Shown piece after piece: positions 27,000 to 38,400 of a stretch of DNA of 64,000 nt. Position numbers and translations under genes: made by a program. The stretch comes from Methanosphaera sp. ISO3-F5 (GTDB lineage Archaea > Methanobacteriota > Methanobacteria > Methanobacteriales > Methanobacteriaceae). The DNA is taken from assembly GCF_034480035.2 (NCBI RefSeq), contig NZ_CP118753.2, positions 1,707,426 to 1,771,425 of the forward strand, given 5' to 3'. The first letter of the stretch is position 1. The number at the start of each line of letters is the position of its first letter. The notes beneath the pieces were generated by a model. It saw nothing but the letters and a program-made list of their open reading frames with translations, was not told where the DNA came from and searched no databases.

Positions 27000-29765
27000 A
27001 TGGGGATAAATAAGAAATACCTCTTTTTCACAATAGTGTTGATTACTTTTCTTTTAACCATGACAATAGTAACAGCTAACGACTCAACAAACACAACAAT
27101 ACAAGAAGAAGATAATCAGATATCACACACAACAGGAACGGAAAATAATAAAGTACTGAAAACAAACACACAAGAAATATGTAAAGATAGTACTAGTATT
27201 ACTTCTACAACTAAAACCTCTGACTCTACCAATGAGGATACCCGGATAAAACCAACAATCCGCACAGATAAAATACTATCCACATATGTTGGAGAATATA
27301 TTACATTCAATGGCACAATACGATCAGAAAAAAGCCTGAACGGTTCAACACTATTCATAACTGACGGAAACGTTCTACTAAACACAACAGTAAACCTGGA
27401 TAAATATTCATTAAAATACAAAGTACCATCAAAGGGATCACACACATTCAACATATACTATGAAGGAAATGAAGAATTCATGCCAGCATCAACAAGCATA
27501 ACCTTCAACGCCATTCAAAGAACACCCCTGCTAAGCTATAATGAGGTCAAAACAGAATATGTAGGCACACATATAAATATTGGGGGAAAATTAAGCTACA
27601 GAGAATCAATGCTAGAAAATATGAAAATAGAAATTCACTTAAACGATGAAATACATGAAGTAACTACAAACAATAAGGGAATATACTCATATACCTTCAT
27701 TCCAGAAGAAGAAAAATCATACAATGTAGACATATATTACCATGGAACAAACGTATACAAAGAACTCGAAAAACACGGACACTTCAACATAATCAAAAAA
27801 ACAACCAACCTAACAATGAATGTAAGGGCAATCAACTATTATGGCAACATAACAAACATAACAGGAAAACTAGTAGCAGCCGGAAAAGTACAACCCGACA
27901 CAAAAATAAATCTAAAAATAAACAACAAAACAATACCCCTACAAACAGACCAAAATGGAATATACCACTACAAGTACAAAATAACAGATGATTCGGACCA
28001 TATAATAACAGTTTCATACCAGGGAGACAATGCAAGACTAGCATCCAACACAACAAAAACATTCAAAGTAAATAAACTTAAAACAGTACTATTCATAGAA
28101 CCCATAAAAAACACAGAATACAACAACACAGCAACTATAAGAGGAGTGCTGATAACAGGAAACAACACAATAGCAAATGCTAAAATAAAAATCACAATAA
28201 ACAATCAAACAGTAAACTGCACAACAAACAAAAACGGAAGATTCAACCATGAATATAAGATAACAAATATCCAACAAAACAATATAACAGCAGAATACAA
28301 TGGAAATTACACATACTACTCAACAATCAAAACAACAACCTTCAACACAACAAAAAAACATAGCAAAATCATAATAGACTACATACCAACAAAAACATAC
28401 AACGACAAGATACAAATTACAGGCAAACTAATATCATCCAACAACCCATTAAGCAATGCAAAAATAAACATCAACATCAATAATGAAAACACTACAACCA
28501 CAACAGGAAACGATGGAAAATATACCCTAAATTATGAGGTTAAAACAATAGGACAAAACAATATCACAGCATCATATCATGGAGATGAATATATTACAAA
28601 ATCAGAAAACAAGAGAATATTCAATGTAAACAAAAACCAACTAAAAATCAAACTAAATCCAATAACAAGAGTACATTACTCAATGAATACAAGCATCACA
28701 GGAAAAGTAACAGACAAAAAATCAACACCACTAAAACACATAAACCTAAACATAAAAATCAATAAAAAAGAATACACAGTAAAAAGTGATGACAAAGGAT
28801 TATTTAATCTCAGTATCAAAACTACCCAGTCCGGTAAAAATAATCTATCAATAAGCTACCCTGGCAATAAGAATTACCAGAATTATACATTAAAAACAAC
28901 ATTCACAGCATCAAACATGCCCACACAATTAACATTAAACAAGATAACACCAAAAAAAGTCGGAGAAAAAATTATAATAACAGGAACCTTAAAAAACGCC
29001 CACAACCAAACAATCAAAAAACAGCCAATAACACTACAAATCAACAATAAAAAAATAACCATAAAAACAAACAACAAAGGAATATACAAACACACAATAA
29101 AAGCAGAAACACTCGGAAAAAACAATATAACAGCATCATTTTCAAAAAAACACTACACTAAAAACATACAACACAGAACATTCACAGTAACCAAAAAAAC
29201 ACTCAAAATCAAACTAAATCCAATAACAAGAGTACATTACTCCATGAATACAAGCATCACAGGAAAAGTCACAGATAACAATAACAAAACAATCAAAAAT
29301 CTAAAATTCAAAATAACAGTTGATAAAAAACAGTACACAATTAAAACTGATCACAAGGGACTCTTTAATCTCAGCATTAAAACAACAAAGTCAGGTAAGA
29401 ATAAACTGCTAATAAATTACCAGGGCAATAAATATTACCAGGATTATACATTAAAGACAACATTCACCACATCATCAATGCCTACAAAATTAACATTAAA
29501 CAAAATAACACCAAAAAAAGCGAAAGAAAAAGTAGTGATTAAGGGAATATTAAAAGATGGAAACAACAAAGCATTAAAGAACAAACAAATAACTTTAGAA
29601 TTAAACGGAGAAAAAATACCATTAAAAACAAACAAAAAGGGAGAATATAAATACACATTTAATGCAGAAGTCCAAGGAAGAAACAATGTCACAGTGTCCT
29701 TCTCACAAAAACATTACAGTAAAAACTCACAACATAGAACTTTCATAGTTCAAAATATAAATTAA
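27000..29765 (+). CDS. Adhesin-like surface protein with nine Ig-like repeats
   Basis: 921 residues. A signal peptide (hydrophobic core about residues 8-25, ending TIVTAND) is followed by about 60 Asn/Thr/Ser-rich residues and then nine Ig-like repeats of about 91 residues, each with a start like 'LTLNKITPKK...ITGTL' and an end like 'GKNNITASF'. This repeat type is common in archaeal and bacterial surface proteins. Repeats 6-7 and 8-9 are almost the same: a two-repeat unit is duplicated with a period of 561 bases (28644 and 29205). No C-terminal membrane helix or pseudomurein-binding repeat was seen, so the mode of attachment is unclear. It is expected to be secreted and act in adhesion or cell envelope structure; the ligand is unknown. 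Codons are extremely A-rich (AAA, ACA, AAC). Confidence 0.85.
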   Translation: MGINKKYLFFTIVLITFLLTMTIVTANDSTNTTIQEEDNQISHTTGTENNKVLKTNTQEICKDSTSITSTTKTSDSTNEDTRIKPTIRTDKILSTYVGEYITFNGTIRSEKSLNGSTLFITDGNVLLNTTVNLDKYSLKYKVPSKGSHTFNIYYEGNEEFMPASTSITFNAIQRTPLLSYNEVKTEYVGTHINIGGKLSYRESMLENMKIEIHLNDEIHEVTTNNKGIYSYTFIPEEEKSYNVDIYYHGTNVYKELEKHGHFNIIKKTTNLTMNVRAINYYGNITNITGKLVAAGKVQPDTKINLKINNKTIPLQTDQNGIYHYKYKITDDSDHIITVSYQGDNARLASNTTKTFKVNKLKTVLFIEPIKNTEYNNTATIRGVLITGNNTIANAKIKITINNQTVNCTTNKNGRFNHEYKITNIQQNNITAEYNGNYTYYSTIKTTTFNTTKKHSKIIIDYIPTKTYNDKIQITGKLISSNNPLSNAKINININNENTTTTTGNDGKYTLNYEVKTIGQNNITASYHGDEYITKSENKRIFNVNKNQLKIKLNPITRVHYSMNTSITGKVTDKKSTPLKHINLNIKINKKEYTVKSDDKGLFNLSIKTTQSGKNNLSISYPGNKNYQNYTLKTTFTASNMPTQLTLNKITPKKVGEKIIITGTLKNAHNQTIKKQPITLQINNKKITIKTNNKGIYKHTIKAETLGKNNITASFSKKHYTKNIQHRTFTVTKKTLKIKLNPITRVHYSMNTSITGKVTDNNNKTIKNLKFKITVDKKQYTIKTDHKGLFNLSIKTTKSGKNKLLINYQGNKYYQDYTLKTTFTTSSMPTKLTLNKITPKKAKEKVVIKGILKDGNNKALKNKQITLELNGEKIPLKTNKKGEYKYTFNAEVQGRNNVTVSFSQKHYSKNSQHRTFIVQNIN
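28644..29762 (+). repeat. Tandem duplication of a two-repeat unit inside the adhesin gene
   Basis: The unit beginning at 28644 recurs at 29205, in frame, with a period of 561 bases (187 codons). The start of each unit encodes KIKLNPITRVHYSMNTSITG without change. Similarity declines in the middle, so the duplication is not brand new. Confidence 0.7.
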
Positions 29766-29868
29766 ACAAACTCCCTTTTTAACTTTCCCTTTTATTGTCA
29801 ATGATTACTATTAATTTCAAGTGATGCTAACTAAATGTAAATGATTATTGTATGAAATATGATAGTTA

Positions 29869-30087
29869 CTAGAATATCACATGATTTTTAGGATTTAACC
29901 TTTTTAATCTTCGCAAATCAATCCCAGTATCAAGATACAAATAGTCAGTTATTCCCAGTTTTTGTGAAAAATCAAAATCGGGATCATCAGAAACATCAAT
30001 TGTGTATTCATTTATGTCATAGACTTTTATTGGAATTCCATCTAAATCGCCGTTAATGAATGTTTTCCATTCTTTCTCATCTAACAT
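29869..30087 (-). CDS. Small acidic protein, second cistron of a two-gene unit
   Basis: 72 residues from the ATG at 30087. This start is chosen because GGTGAT lies three bases upstream, as in the paralogue at 21.1 kb, and because homology begins there (EKEWKTFINGDLDGIPI against EKIEWQRFIDGYYDGIPI). The last 40 residues carry the shared core DFDFSQKLGITDYLYLD and end in HVIF. The family is not recognised; the protein is soluble and acidic. The complete membrane-protein gene lies 10 bases upstream on the same strand. It could be a regulator, partner or immunity protein of that membrane protein; this is inference from the conserved pairing alone. Confidence 0.72.
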   Translation of the reverse strand: MLDEKEWKTFINGDLDGIPIKVYDINEYTIDVSDDPDFDFSQKLGITDYLYLDTGIDLRRLKRLNPKNHVIF

Positions 30088-30097
30088 AACATCACCC

Positions 30098-30625
30098 TTA
30101 TATAAAAACAAATATAATTATTAAAATAATAATTAACAGTATCATACTTATTAATATACTGTTTAACCCTTTAATTATATATCCTTTTTTATAATTAATT
30201 TTCTTCTCATTTTCCATAATATAATTTTGATAATTGAAAAATTTTTCTTTAACATATTCTTCTTCACTGAAATTTCCAAAAAGTAATTCTTTTAACATCA
30301 CTCCTTGGGTATATATTTTTTCGGATATTTTGGATGATCGTCTAAAATTCAGTATAGCATTAATGTTTAAGAGGATGTTTGCCATAAACAGTACTAAAAG
30401 TATCATCATAACATTTTCTTGTTGAATGTATTCTTGGATAATATTTAGTATAGTGTTTGTTAATAATGTTACTTGTAACGAGAATATTCCTAAACTTATG
30501 CTTAGGAACGTGTTTGTTCTGTTTTCTAGTTTGTCAAATATTTTCTGTACCTGTGTGTCCTCTTTTTCAAGGTTTTCCAGTGCTATTGTTATTTTATGTT
30601 CTGGTATTTTCTTTTCCGTTTTCAT
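30098..30625 (-). CDS. Predicted three-helix membrane protein, first cistron of a two-gene unit
   Basis: 175 residues. The N-terminal 35 residues are polar and helical (LENLEKEDTQVQKIFDKLENR). Two membrane helices follow (FLSISLGIFSLQVTLLT and MMILLVLFMANILL), then about 65 polar residues, and a C-terminal helix (SILISMILLIIILIIIFVFI). The layout of a short helical head followed by two close membrane helices recalls the small SLATT- and Pycsar-type membrane effectors of defence systems, but sequence proof is lacking. It is followed after 10 bases by the small acidic protein. A broken copy of this pair lies at 21.1-21.5 kb. It stands alone between two adhesin genes. Confidence 0.6.
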   Translation of the reverse strand: MKTEKKIPEHKITIALENLEKEDTQVQKIFDKLENRTNTFLSISLGIFSLQVTLLTNTILNIIQEYIQQENVMMILLVLFMANILLNINAILNFRRSSKISEKIYTQGVMLKELLFGNFSEEEYVKEKFFNYQNYIMENEKKINYKKGYIIKGLNSILISMILLIIILIIIFVFI

Positions 30626-30907
30626 GTTTGTTCTAGTTTTTTCACCACTCCAAATAATTTTTACAAATTATAGTTATATTGTATATTATATTTATATATT
30701 TCATAAAAATAATCATATAAACTTTCATAAAATATGGTACATTTTATAATAACGTATTATATGAAACCATAAAACCTCACTTACAATACCAAATCTTAAA
30801 AATATAATTACTCCCAATTTTAAATATAGTAACATATTATAATTTACTGTAAAAATAATCAAACAATATGGAACAATCTAATCGGAGTAAAAATAGGGAG
30901 GAGAAAA

Positions 30908-33900
30908 ATGATAAAAAACAAAAAAATATTCTACACACTAATCATACTAACAGTAGCAATACTGGGATTAACCACAGCAGCAGCCGTAAATACAGAAAAC
31001 AACACAAACAATCATGATGACACCCTACAACAAAGCACAAACACCCTGGAAATACAAGAAATACAAAACAATAAAGAAATAAACAAAAAACAACAACAAA
31101 CAACAAAAAAAGCCACCACAAAAACAATAACCAACCAAACATACACAAACTACTTTAAAAACAGCACAACATCATTCATACCACAAAGCCAGTCAATATC
31201 CGAAGGAGACACAATTGACCTAAGCGGAAGATTCGAAAATATGGACTTCGTAATAGACAAAAAAAATATTAAATTCACAAGCACCAACAAAAACGCACAA
31301 CTATACAACTGCACAGTCTACATACAAAACACAGCAACCGACTCAACAATATCAAACCTACAAATATACAACACAAACAAAGAAAATGCTACTGGAATAT
31401 TTGTTAACTATACAAACAACCTACTCATAGAAAACAACCACGTTATAGTCGATGACTGCTCATATTCATTCGCATTCGCAGGAAGCCTAAACAACAGTAT
31501 CATAAGATCAAACAACTTCAAAACACTAAGTACAAACACCGAAAGAACACACACATGCTTTGTAATGGGAAAATCACATTATAATCTAATCACAAACAAC
31601 ACAGTATACTCTGATGAGGCCAATGGAATATATATAAGTTCGTATGGTTCAGGAAGATTCATCATGGCAGGTGCTGGTTCAAATAATAACATAACAAGTA
31701 ATAATGTAAGTGGAGGAGATGGAACATGGGTAAACCTCATACAAACCACAGGAAATAACAACAAAATAGACTCCAACAATGTAACAGGAGGATACGAAGG
31801 AATAGTAGTACTCGGAGGAAATGCAATAATAACAAACAATCAAGTAAACGGGCCAAAACAATACGGGATGGACATACAAGACGATGGCTCACTAACAAAC
31901 ACCAACACAATAATCTCAAACAACAATATTACAGTAACAGACAATACTGATGCCATAAGAGTATTTAAAAACACACAAATAAACAACAACAATATAAACT
32001 CAGAAAATGGTTATGATATCTACATCGAATCAGGTGAAGACTGTGCAAACTTTAACATAACCTCTAATAACATAACATCCACAAACTCAACAGGAATATA
32101 TACCAAGGGAATAGCAAACCACATCAGGATAGAAGACAACAAAATAAACACAAAACAGGAAGGAATAAAATTTGCTCAACAAAGCATAACCAAAAGACCA
32201 AACAACATACTAGTAAACAATAACAACATCACAACACAAACAGAATATGCAATAAACTTCAACAATGCAGGATCAAGAACAGCATCACAAATAAACATAA
32301 CAGTAACAGACACAAACATACTAACATCCACAAGAGGAACAGGACTACACACAAGTTACCTTCCACCAACCAATAACCAAACAATACCACAAGTAAGAAC
32401 ACAAATACAAATCAATCCAATAGCAGCCACCCTTGAAAAACCTGTAAACATAACAGCAACAATAACAGCAAGAGATTCATCCACAATAAACAATGGAAAC
32501 ATAACATTCACAGACGACAAAGGACAACAAATAGCAACAGCACCAATCATCAATAACCAATCAACCATAACAACCACATTCACAGACTATAGCATAAAAC
32601 AAATAACAGCAACATACAACGAAACAGAAAACTACACAACAAGCCAAAACACAACAACAATAAACATAACAACAAACACTGATGACTATAACAAAGACGA
32701 ATTATTAGAGTTAATACAAAGGTTAGAGGAAGAAAACAACAACCTAAAACAATCACTACTCGACAATCAAACAAAAATCAATCAACTAAACACAGAAAAC
32801 GAAGAACTAAAACAACAACTACAACAATACAACAACACAATAACCAACCAAACACAAACAATAAAAGCACAAGAAGAAAAAATAGCAGAACTAACAGACA
32901 AGATAAACAACATGAACAAAACAGTAAACAATCAAAATCAAAAAATCCAAGAACAAAACATACAAATAAACACATTAAACAATACAATAAATGCATTGAC
33001 CCAGGAAAATAGTAACCTAAAAAACAATATAACACAACAAGAAAACATAATAAAAACACAAAATGATAAAATAAACAATCTAAACACACAAATAAATGTA
33101 TTGAACAAAACAATAAACGAACAAGAACAACAAATACAAGAATATAATAATACAATAAAAACACAAAACACACAAATAAACACACTAAATAACCAAATAA
33201 CAGACATAAACAATGAAATAAACAATCTAAACACACAAATAACACAATTAACCAAAACAATAAACGAACAAGAACAACAAATACAAGAATATAAAAATAC
33301 AATAAAAACACAAAACACACAAATAAACACACTAAACAATAAAATAACAGATATAAACAAGGAAATAACCAACAAAAACAATGAAATAAACGATCTAAAC
33401 GGCCAAACAACACAATTAACTAAAACAATAAACGAACAGGAACAACAACTACAAAGAAATAACAACACAATACAAGCACAACAAAACACAATCAACCAAC
33501 AAAACCAAGAAAATAAACAACTAACCAACACCAACAATAACCTAAACCAAACAATAAAAGAACTAACAACCAACCAAAACGTTAAACTAACACAAGATCA
33601 AATATCTAAAACAAAATACTCAAACAATATAAAAATCATAGGAACGCTAAAAGACAATAATAAAAAACCACTAAACAACCAAATAATTAAAATAAAAATA
33701 AACAATCAAGAAAAAAAAGTTATAACAAACAAAAATGGAATATACGCCCTCACAACCAAAGCTACAATAATAGGAACAAACAATATTACAATACAATACG
33801 AAAAAACAGATAAATACAATTCATCAACCACAAAAACAACATTCCAAATAGAAAAAATGGGATTAAACATAAAATTAGACAACATCAAACAAGTAAAATA

Positions 33901-34693
33901 TGGAGATAATACAACAATCACAGGAAGATTCAGTGACGACAACAATAAAGGACTAATAAACACAGTACTACGAATAAACATCAACGGCCAAACAATAAAA
34001 ATAAAAACAGGACTAAACGGAACATTCACATACACAACACAGACAAACAAAACAGGAACAAACAACATAACAATATCATACCCTGGAAACAAAAATTATA
34101 AACAGGTAACAAGCAAAACAACATTCAAAGTAACAAAACAAGATGTGACAATAAACATCAACGAAATAACACCCGTAAAATATGGAGACAATACAATTAT
34201 TACAGGAACACTCACAGATAAAAACAACAGAAAAATAAAAAATACACAAGTCACAATAAAAATCAACAACAAAGCATACACAGCTAAAACCGATGTAAAC
34301 GGCAAATATAAATTAACCATAAAAACAGCAAACGTCGGAAAAAACAATATAACAGTAAGCTTCAATGGAAACACATATTACAACAAAACAACAATTAGGT
34401 CTACTTTCACAACAAACAAGCAGAATATAAGAGCAACATTAAACACATTACAAAACAAAAATTACAAGACAACAATAAAAGGAAAACTAAGTGATGTCAA
34501 CAATAATCCTCTTAAAAACTCCAACATAAAAATCAGCATAAATGGAAAAACAAAAACAATAAAAACAGATAATAAAGGAATATTCACTTATACAGCAAAT
34601 GTTAAACAGAAACAAATCAAATTTACATTAACTTTTCCTGGTAATGTAAAATACACTAAATACACAAAGACAACACTTCTAAACTTTGCATAA
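30908..34693 (+). CDS. Adhesin-like surface protein: beta-helix, coiled-coil stalk, Ig-like repeats
   Basis: 1261 residues. The order is: signal peptide (residues 1-25, core FYTLIILTVAILGLTTAAA); Asn/Gln-rich linker; parallel beta-helix of NosD type (about 90-480) with repeated 'N-x-I-x-x-N-N' turns; one Ig-like domain (about 495-590); a 300-residue coiled coil (about 592-894) with heptads such as LEEENNNLKQSLLDNQ; and four Ig-like repeats to the C-terminus. Beta-helices in such proteins often bind or cleave polysaccharide; the coiled coil could hold this head away from the cell. The same order is found in the 2280-residue neighbour. Many N-x-S/T sites occur. No membrane anchor is visible. 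The ribosome site GGGAGGAG lies before the ATG. Confidence 0.85.
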   Translation: MIKNKKIFYTLIILTVAILGLTTAAAVNTENNTNNHDDTLQQSTNTLEIQEIQNNKEINKKQQQTTKKATTKTITNQTYTNYFKNSTTSFIPQSQSISEGDTIDLSGRFENMDFVIDKKNIKFTSTNKNAQLYNCTVYIQNTATDSTISNLQIYNTNKENATGIFVNYTNNLLIENNHVIVDDCSYSFAFAGSLNNSIIRSNNFKTLSTNTERTHTCFVMGKSHYNLITNNTVYSDEANGIYISSYGSGRFIMAGAGSNNNITSNNVSGGDGTWVNLIQTTGNNNKIDSNNVTGGYEGIVVLGGNAIITNNQVNGPKQYGMDIQDDGSLTNTNTIISNNNITVTDNTDAIRVFKNTQINNNNINSENGYDIYIESGEDCANFNITSNNITSTNSTGIYTKGIANHIRIEDNKINTKQEGIKFAQQSITKRPNNILVNNNNITTQTEYAINFNNAGSRTASQINITVTDTNILTSTRGTGLHTSYLPPTNNQTIPQVRTQIQINPIAATLEKPVNITATITARDSSTINNGNITFTDDKGQQIATAPIINNQSTITTTFTDYSIKQITATYNETENYTTSQNTTTINITTNTDDYNKDELLELIQRLEEENNNLKQSLLDNQTKINQLNTENEELKQQLQQYNNTITNQTQTIKAQEEKIAELTDKINNMNKTVNNQNQKIQEQNIQINTLNNTINALTQENSNLKNNITQQENIIKTQNDKINNLNTQINVLNKTINEQEQQIQEYNNTIKTQNTQINTLNNQITDINNEINNLNTQITQLTKTINEQEQQIQEYKNTIKTQNTQINTLNNKITDINKEITNKNNEINDLNGQTTQLTKTINEQEQQLQRNNNTIQAQQNTINQQNQENKQLTNTNNNLNQTIKELTTNQNVKLTQDQISKTKYSNNIKIIGTLKDNNKKPLNNQIIKIKINNQEKKVITNKNGIYALTTKATIIGTNNITIQYEKTDKYNSSTTKTTFQIEKMGLNIKLDNIKQVKYGDNTTITGRFSDDNNKGLINTVLRININGQTIKIKTGLNGTFTYTTQTNKTGTNNITISYPGNKNYKQVTSKTTFKVTKQDVTININEITPVKYGDNTIITGTLTDKNNRKIKNTQVTIKINNKAYTAKTDVNGKYKLTIKTANVGKNNITVSFNGNTYYNKTTIRSTFTTNKQNIRATLNTLQNKNYKTTIKGKLSDVNNNPLKNSNIKISINGKTKTIKTDNKGIFTYTANVKQKQIKFTLTFPGNVKYTKYTKTTLLNFA

Positions 34694-35480
34694 ACATTTA
34701 AACCATCTATATATCATTATGTAATGGGATATGGAAAATGTATCTTAAAATGAGTAACTTAACAATATACACAGAATTAATCTTTAATAACGAATCATTA
34801 CGTATAACATTCATTCAATAAAAAACATGCAATCGTGAAAACAATAAAAAAAGCTGAACAATATCCTACAACAAGGTAACAGATAAAACATCATTCCCTA
34901 TTACAAAACAGGACTTGTAATAACATTGGAAAAAGTTAATGCTCCAATGGTAAAAAATTTCAAGACATAAATTGATCAAACAAACATCCTTTTAATGGTG
35001 TAATAGGGATTAATAAAAAAAGGCAAATCATAATACTAAATAATTAAAAGAGCATACAAATTAACCTTTTCATATCCAGTAATGTATGATACAATTTATA
35101 CAATAAAACAAAACACGATAATGAAGTTCAATAAAAATCATCCTCTCCATTAATGGTTAGAAAATTTTTCAACCATTTATATATACTTTTTTTTTTAACA
35201 TGATGTAATGTTTTATACGCTCATTTAATCTAAAAACAATCGTAATAACTTTTAAAAATAGATATAATCAAAAATTTTGTAATAAGAGAATTTATCAAAA
35301 AAATAATTTATTAATACAAAAAATAAAAAATCATAATTCTTTAATTATAATAATAATATAAAATTTATAAAAAATATATTTATTTGAAAAATAAAAATAT
35401 ATAATATCTTTTCAAATAATAAAAAATAAAAATCAAACAAATTTGAAAAGACAAATAAAACCGTAGAAGGCAATACGAAA
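34694..35480. other. Gap between two adhesin genes with adhesin debris
   Basis: About 790 bases with no intact gene. The first part holds decayed adhesin sequence (see the pseudogene entry). The second part (35120-35480) is over 80% A+T and should hold the promoter of the 2280-residue adhesin. A sequence CCATTTATATATAC at about 35174-35187 has the form of a TATA box, but it lies 300 bases from the start codon. Confidence 0.5.
34867..35110 (+). pseudogene. Decayed C-terminal end of an adhesin-like gene
   Basis: Translation at 34867-34917 reads YNKVTDKTSFPITKQDL and then stops. Shifting the frame at that point gives LVITLEKVNAPMVKNFKT (34914-34968). Together they match the junction of two Ig-like repeats of the downstream adhesin (YNKVTKKATFKVVKQDLVLTV). 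At 35052-35105 the frame AYKLTFSYPVMYDTIYTI matches the very end of that adhesin (AYKLTLAYPGNDRYNAYSK). So this is the frameshifted, partly deleted end of a third ALP gene between two live ones. Confidence 0.7.
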
Positions 35481-38400
35481 ATGTTTAAACATAACACAAA
35501 AACATTTTTATTACTTACATTAATATTCGTGACATTACTCGGAGTGTCAGCTGCCACAGCAGCCACAATAGACAACAACGCAACTGACACAACAAGCAAT
35601 GCACAGGAAGCTGTATCACAAGCAGCAGATACTGTTAGTGATAATAGCATCCCAACAACAACCGTGAGTAATAAAGAAATAAACAAAAACACGCAAAATA
35701 ATGTAAAAACAGAAGGCGAAGGCACATTCGCAGACCTTGCAACAGATATCACTGGTAGTGAGGTTACACTCACAAAAGATTATGTACAAGGCCAAGATGA
35801 AACTAATATTACTATAACAGAAGACAAAATAATTGATGGAAATGGACATAGTATCACAGCATCCAATGGTATTTTTATAATTGATACTGGAATCACTTTT
35901 ACTTTGAAAAATACAATAATATATTCAGAATATAGTCCTTCAACAGGTTATCCTCAGGTTTATTTCTCGGATTTATATAATAAGGGAAATCTTGTATTAG
36001 AGAATGTTACATTTTCTTATATTAAGCAGTGGGATGAAAGGACTTATGGATATCCAATTAATATGGCTTCAAACTCTAAACTTGATGTAAAAGATTCTTT
36101 ATTCACAGGATATTCTACTAATGGTGCTATAATATATGCTTATAATCCTGGAGTTTCAATTAAAGTGGATAATTCACTTTTTACAAATTTCAATACTGCA
36201 AATGCTGCTATTTATATGAGAACAAGTAATAGTAATTTAACTCTTACTAATTCTAATTTCACAAATGCTGGAGCAAGTGAAGGAAATGGAATTAATTATG
36301 GTGGAGCTTTATACCTGAATAATGTTAATCAAAATGCATTAATAGAAAATTGTTTATTTGAAAATATCACTTCTAATACTCGTGGAGCTGCAATGTATAT
36401 ATCAGGTAACACAACAGTTAAAAGTTCAACATTCAAAAACCTCAAACAAATAAGTGCAAGCTATAATGGGGGAGCTATCTGGTTAAATGCAGCAAATACT
36501 CAATTGTACTTAGAAGATAATACTATGGAAAACATTATTTCAAATAGTGCAAATGTTTACGTTAATAATGGTAAAATTAATTCAACATTAAAACTTACTG
36601 GAGAAAATGTAACTGTTGATCAGGAATCTTCTGTATCCTTAACATGGAATCTTACTGATGACAATGGTAATAGTATTGACTTTAAATCTTCACCATTTAT
36701 TGTAAAAATTAATGATGAAACAGTTCCACATACAATGGCAAATGGTTCAATTACAGTATCCTTTGATGCAAGTATGGATCCTGGAGTTTATCCGATATCA
36801 ATTGAGTATGATGATTCAAGGATACTAAGTGATTTAACAGTTCCGGAAACATCATTAACCATAAAAGATATTGGATTATTAAAATATGCTAATATAACAA
36901 AAGCATTAGAAGAAGCAACAAGTGATAGTATAACAGTTGATGGTCCTGTTTTCAGAAGTTCTGCTGAAGATAGTATCGTAATCAGTAAACCAATTACCAT
37001 AGACTTCAAAGGTAACACAATCAATGCAAAAACGGGTAAAGTATTTGACATTAATAATAGTGCAAAAGTAACAATTAAAAATGCTATAATCACTAATGTA
37101 GGCAATCCTAGGGTATCTATTTCTAATAGTGAAGGTAGAATAGCAAATATTACTGGTACTGGTACTGATGTAACATTTGAAAATGTAACATTTGAAAATA
37201 ATAGAGCACCGAACTATTCTTCATCAGCTTATGGAAGTTTCATATTTGTATTCACTGACAATTCAGTAAATTTAAAAAATTGTACTGTGACTAATTGTTC
37301 AGGTTCTTTCATAAACAATGTTAATGCAACAGTAACAATAGATGAATCTACCTTTGATAACAATAATTTATATGAAGGATATAGCGCAAGTTGGAATGCT
37401 TTAATAGCAAACGGTGGAAAATTAGATATAAATAATTCTAAATTCACAAACAACAGGGTTAACATAGCAGTAATACGTAGTCAATCAAATACATTACCAT
37501 CAAGCGCTTATGGTGCTTATATTACTTACAGTAACTCACCATTAACTATAGAAAACACATTATTTGAAAATAATTATGCATCAAGTGGAAGAGGAGCAGC
37601 AGTAAACACACATAATGACACAACCATTAAAAATTCAACATTCATATTTAATTCACAAGGATCATCCAATGAGGGTGGAGCAATATTATCTGAAGATGGT
37701 AATTTAGAAATAGATAGCTGTATATTTGTAAACAACACTGCAAAATACAGTGAATCATGGAGTGGAACTATAACTGTTGGGGAAGGAACAGCAATAGCAA
37801 ATGAAAAAGGTAACCTCAACATTAAAAACTCAATAATCATATCAAACGTTACACAAGCCAGTGCTATTTACAACAAAGCAAGTGATGTAGAAGTAATGGC
37901 AAATGGTAATTATTGGGGAACAAATAATCCTGAAGGAAGATATGCTTCTAAATCTGGTGCAGATGAAATCACAGTAGATAACTGGGTAATACTTAACATC
38001 ACTGTCGACCCAGAAGAAAACATAAACTATAATGATGAAATAAACGTAAAAACAACACTCAACCAAGTAACTGATGGAACAACAATAACTACTCTGGAAG
38101 GAACACTTCCTGATTATGGAGAAGTAACATTCACAGCAAAAGGTGGAGAAATCACAGAAACAACAGTAGAGATGAAAGATGGACAAGCAACAACAAAAAT
38201 GAAAGTAACAAACAGTCCATTCACAATAACTGCAACATACCCTAACACAGAAGCAGTATACAATGGCGAAGCAACAATGCCAGAACCATTAGTCATCACA
38301 TTAAATGATGGAAACTGGACATACTACTTCAACGAAGAAGATGGAACAGTAAAAACAGACATAGTAGTGCCAAACAGTGAACTAAGATTTGAAGGAGAAT

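Noticed and set aside
32778-33573. Long Cys/Leu/Phe-rich frames antisense to an adhesin stalk
   Set aside because: Mirror translations of the AAC/ACA repeats of the coiled coil; look like membrane proteins only because of base composition.
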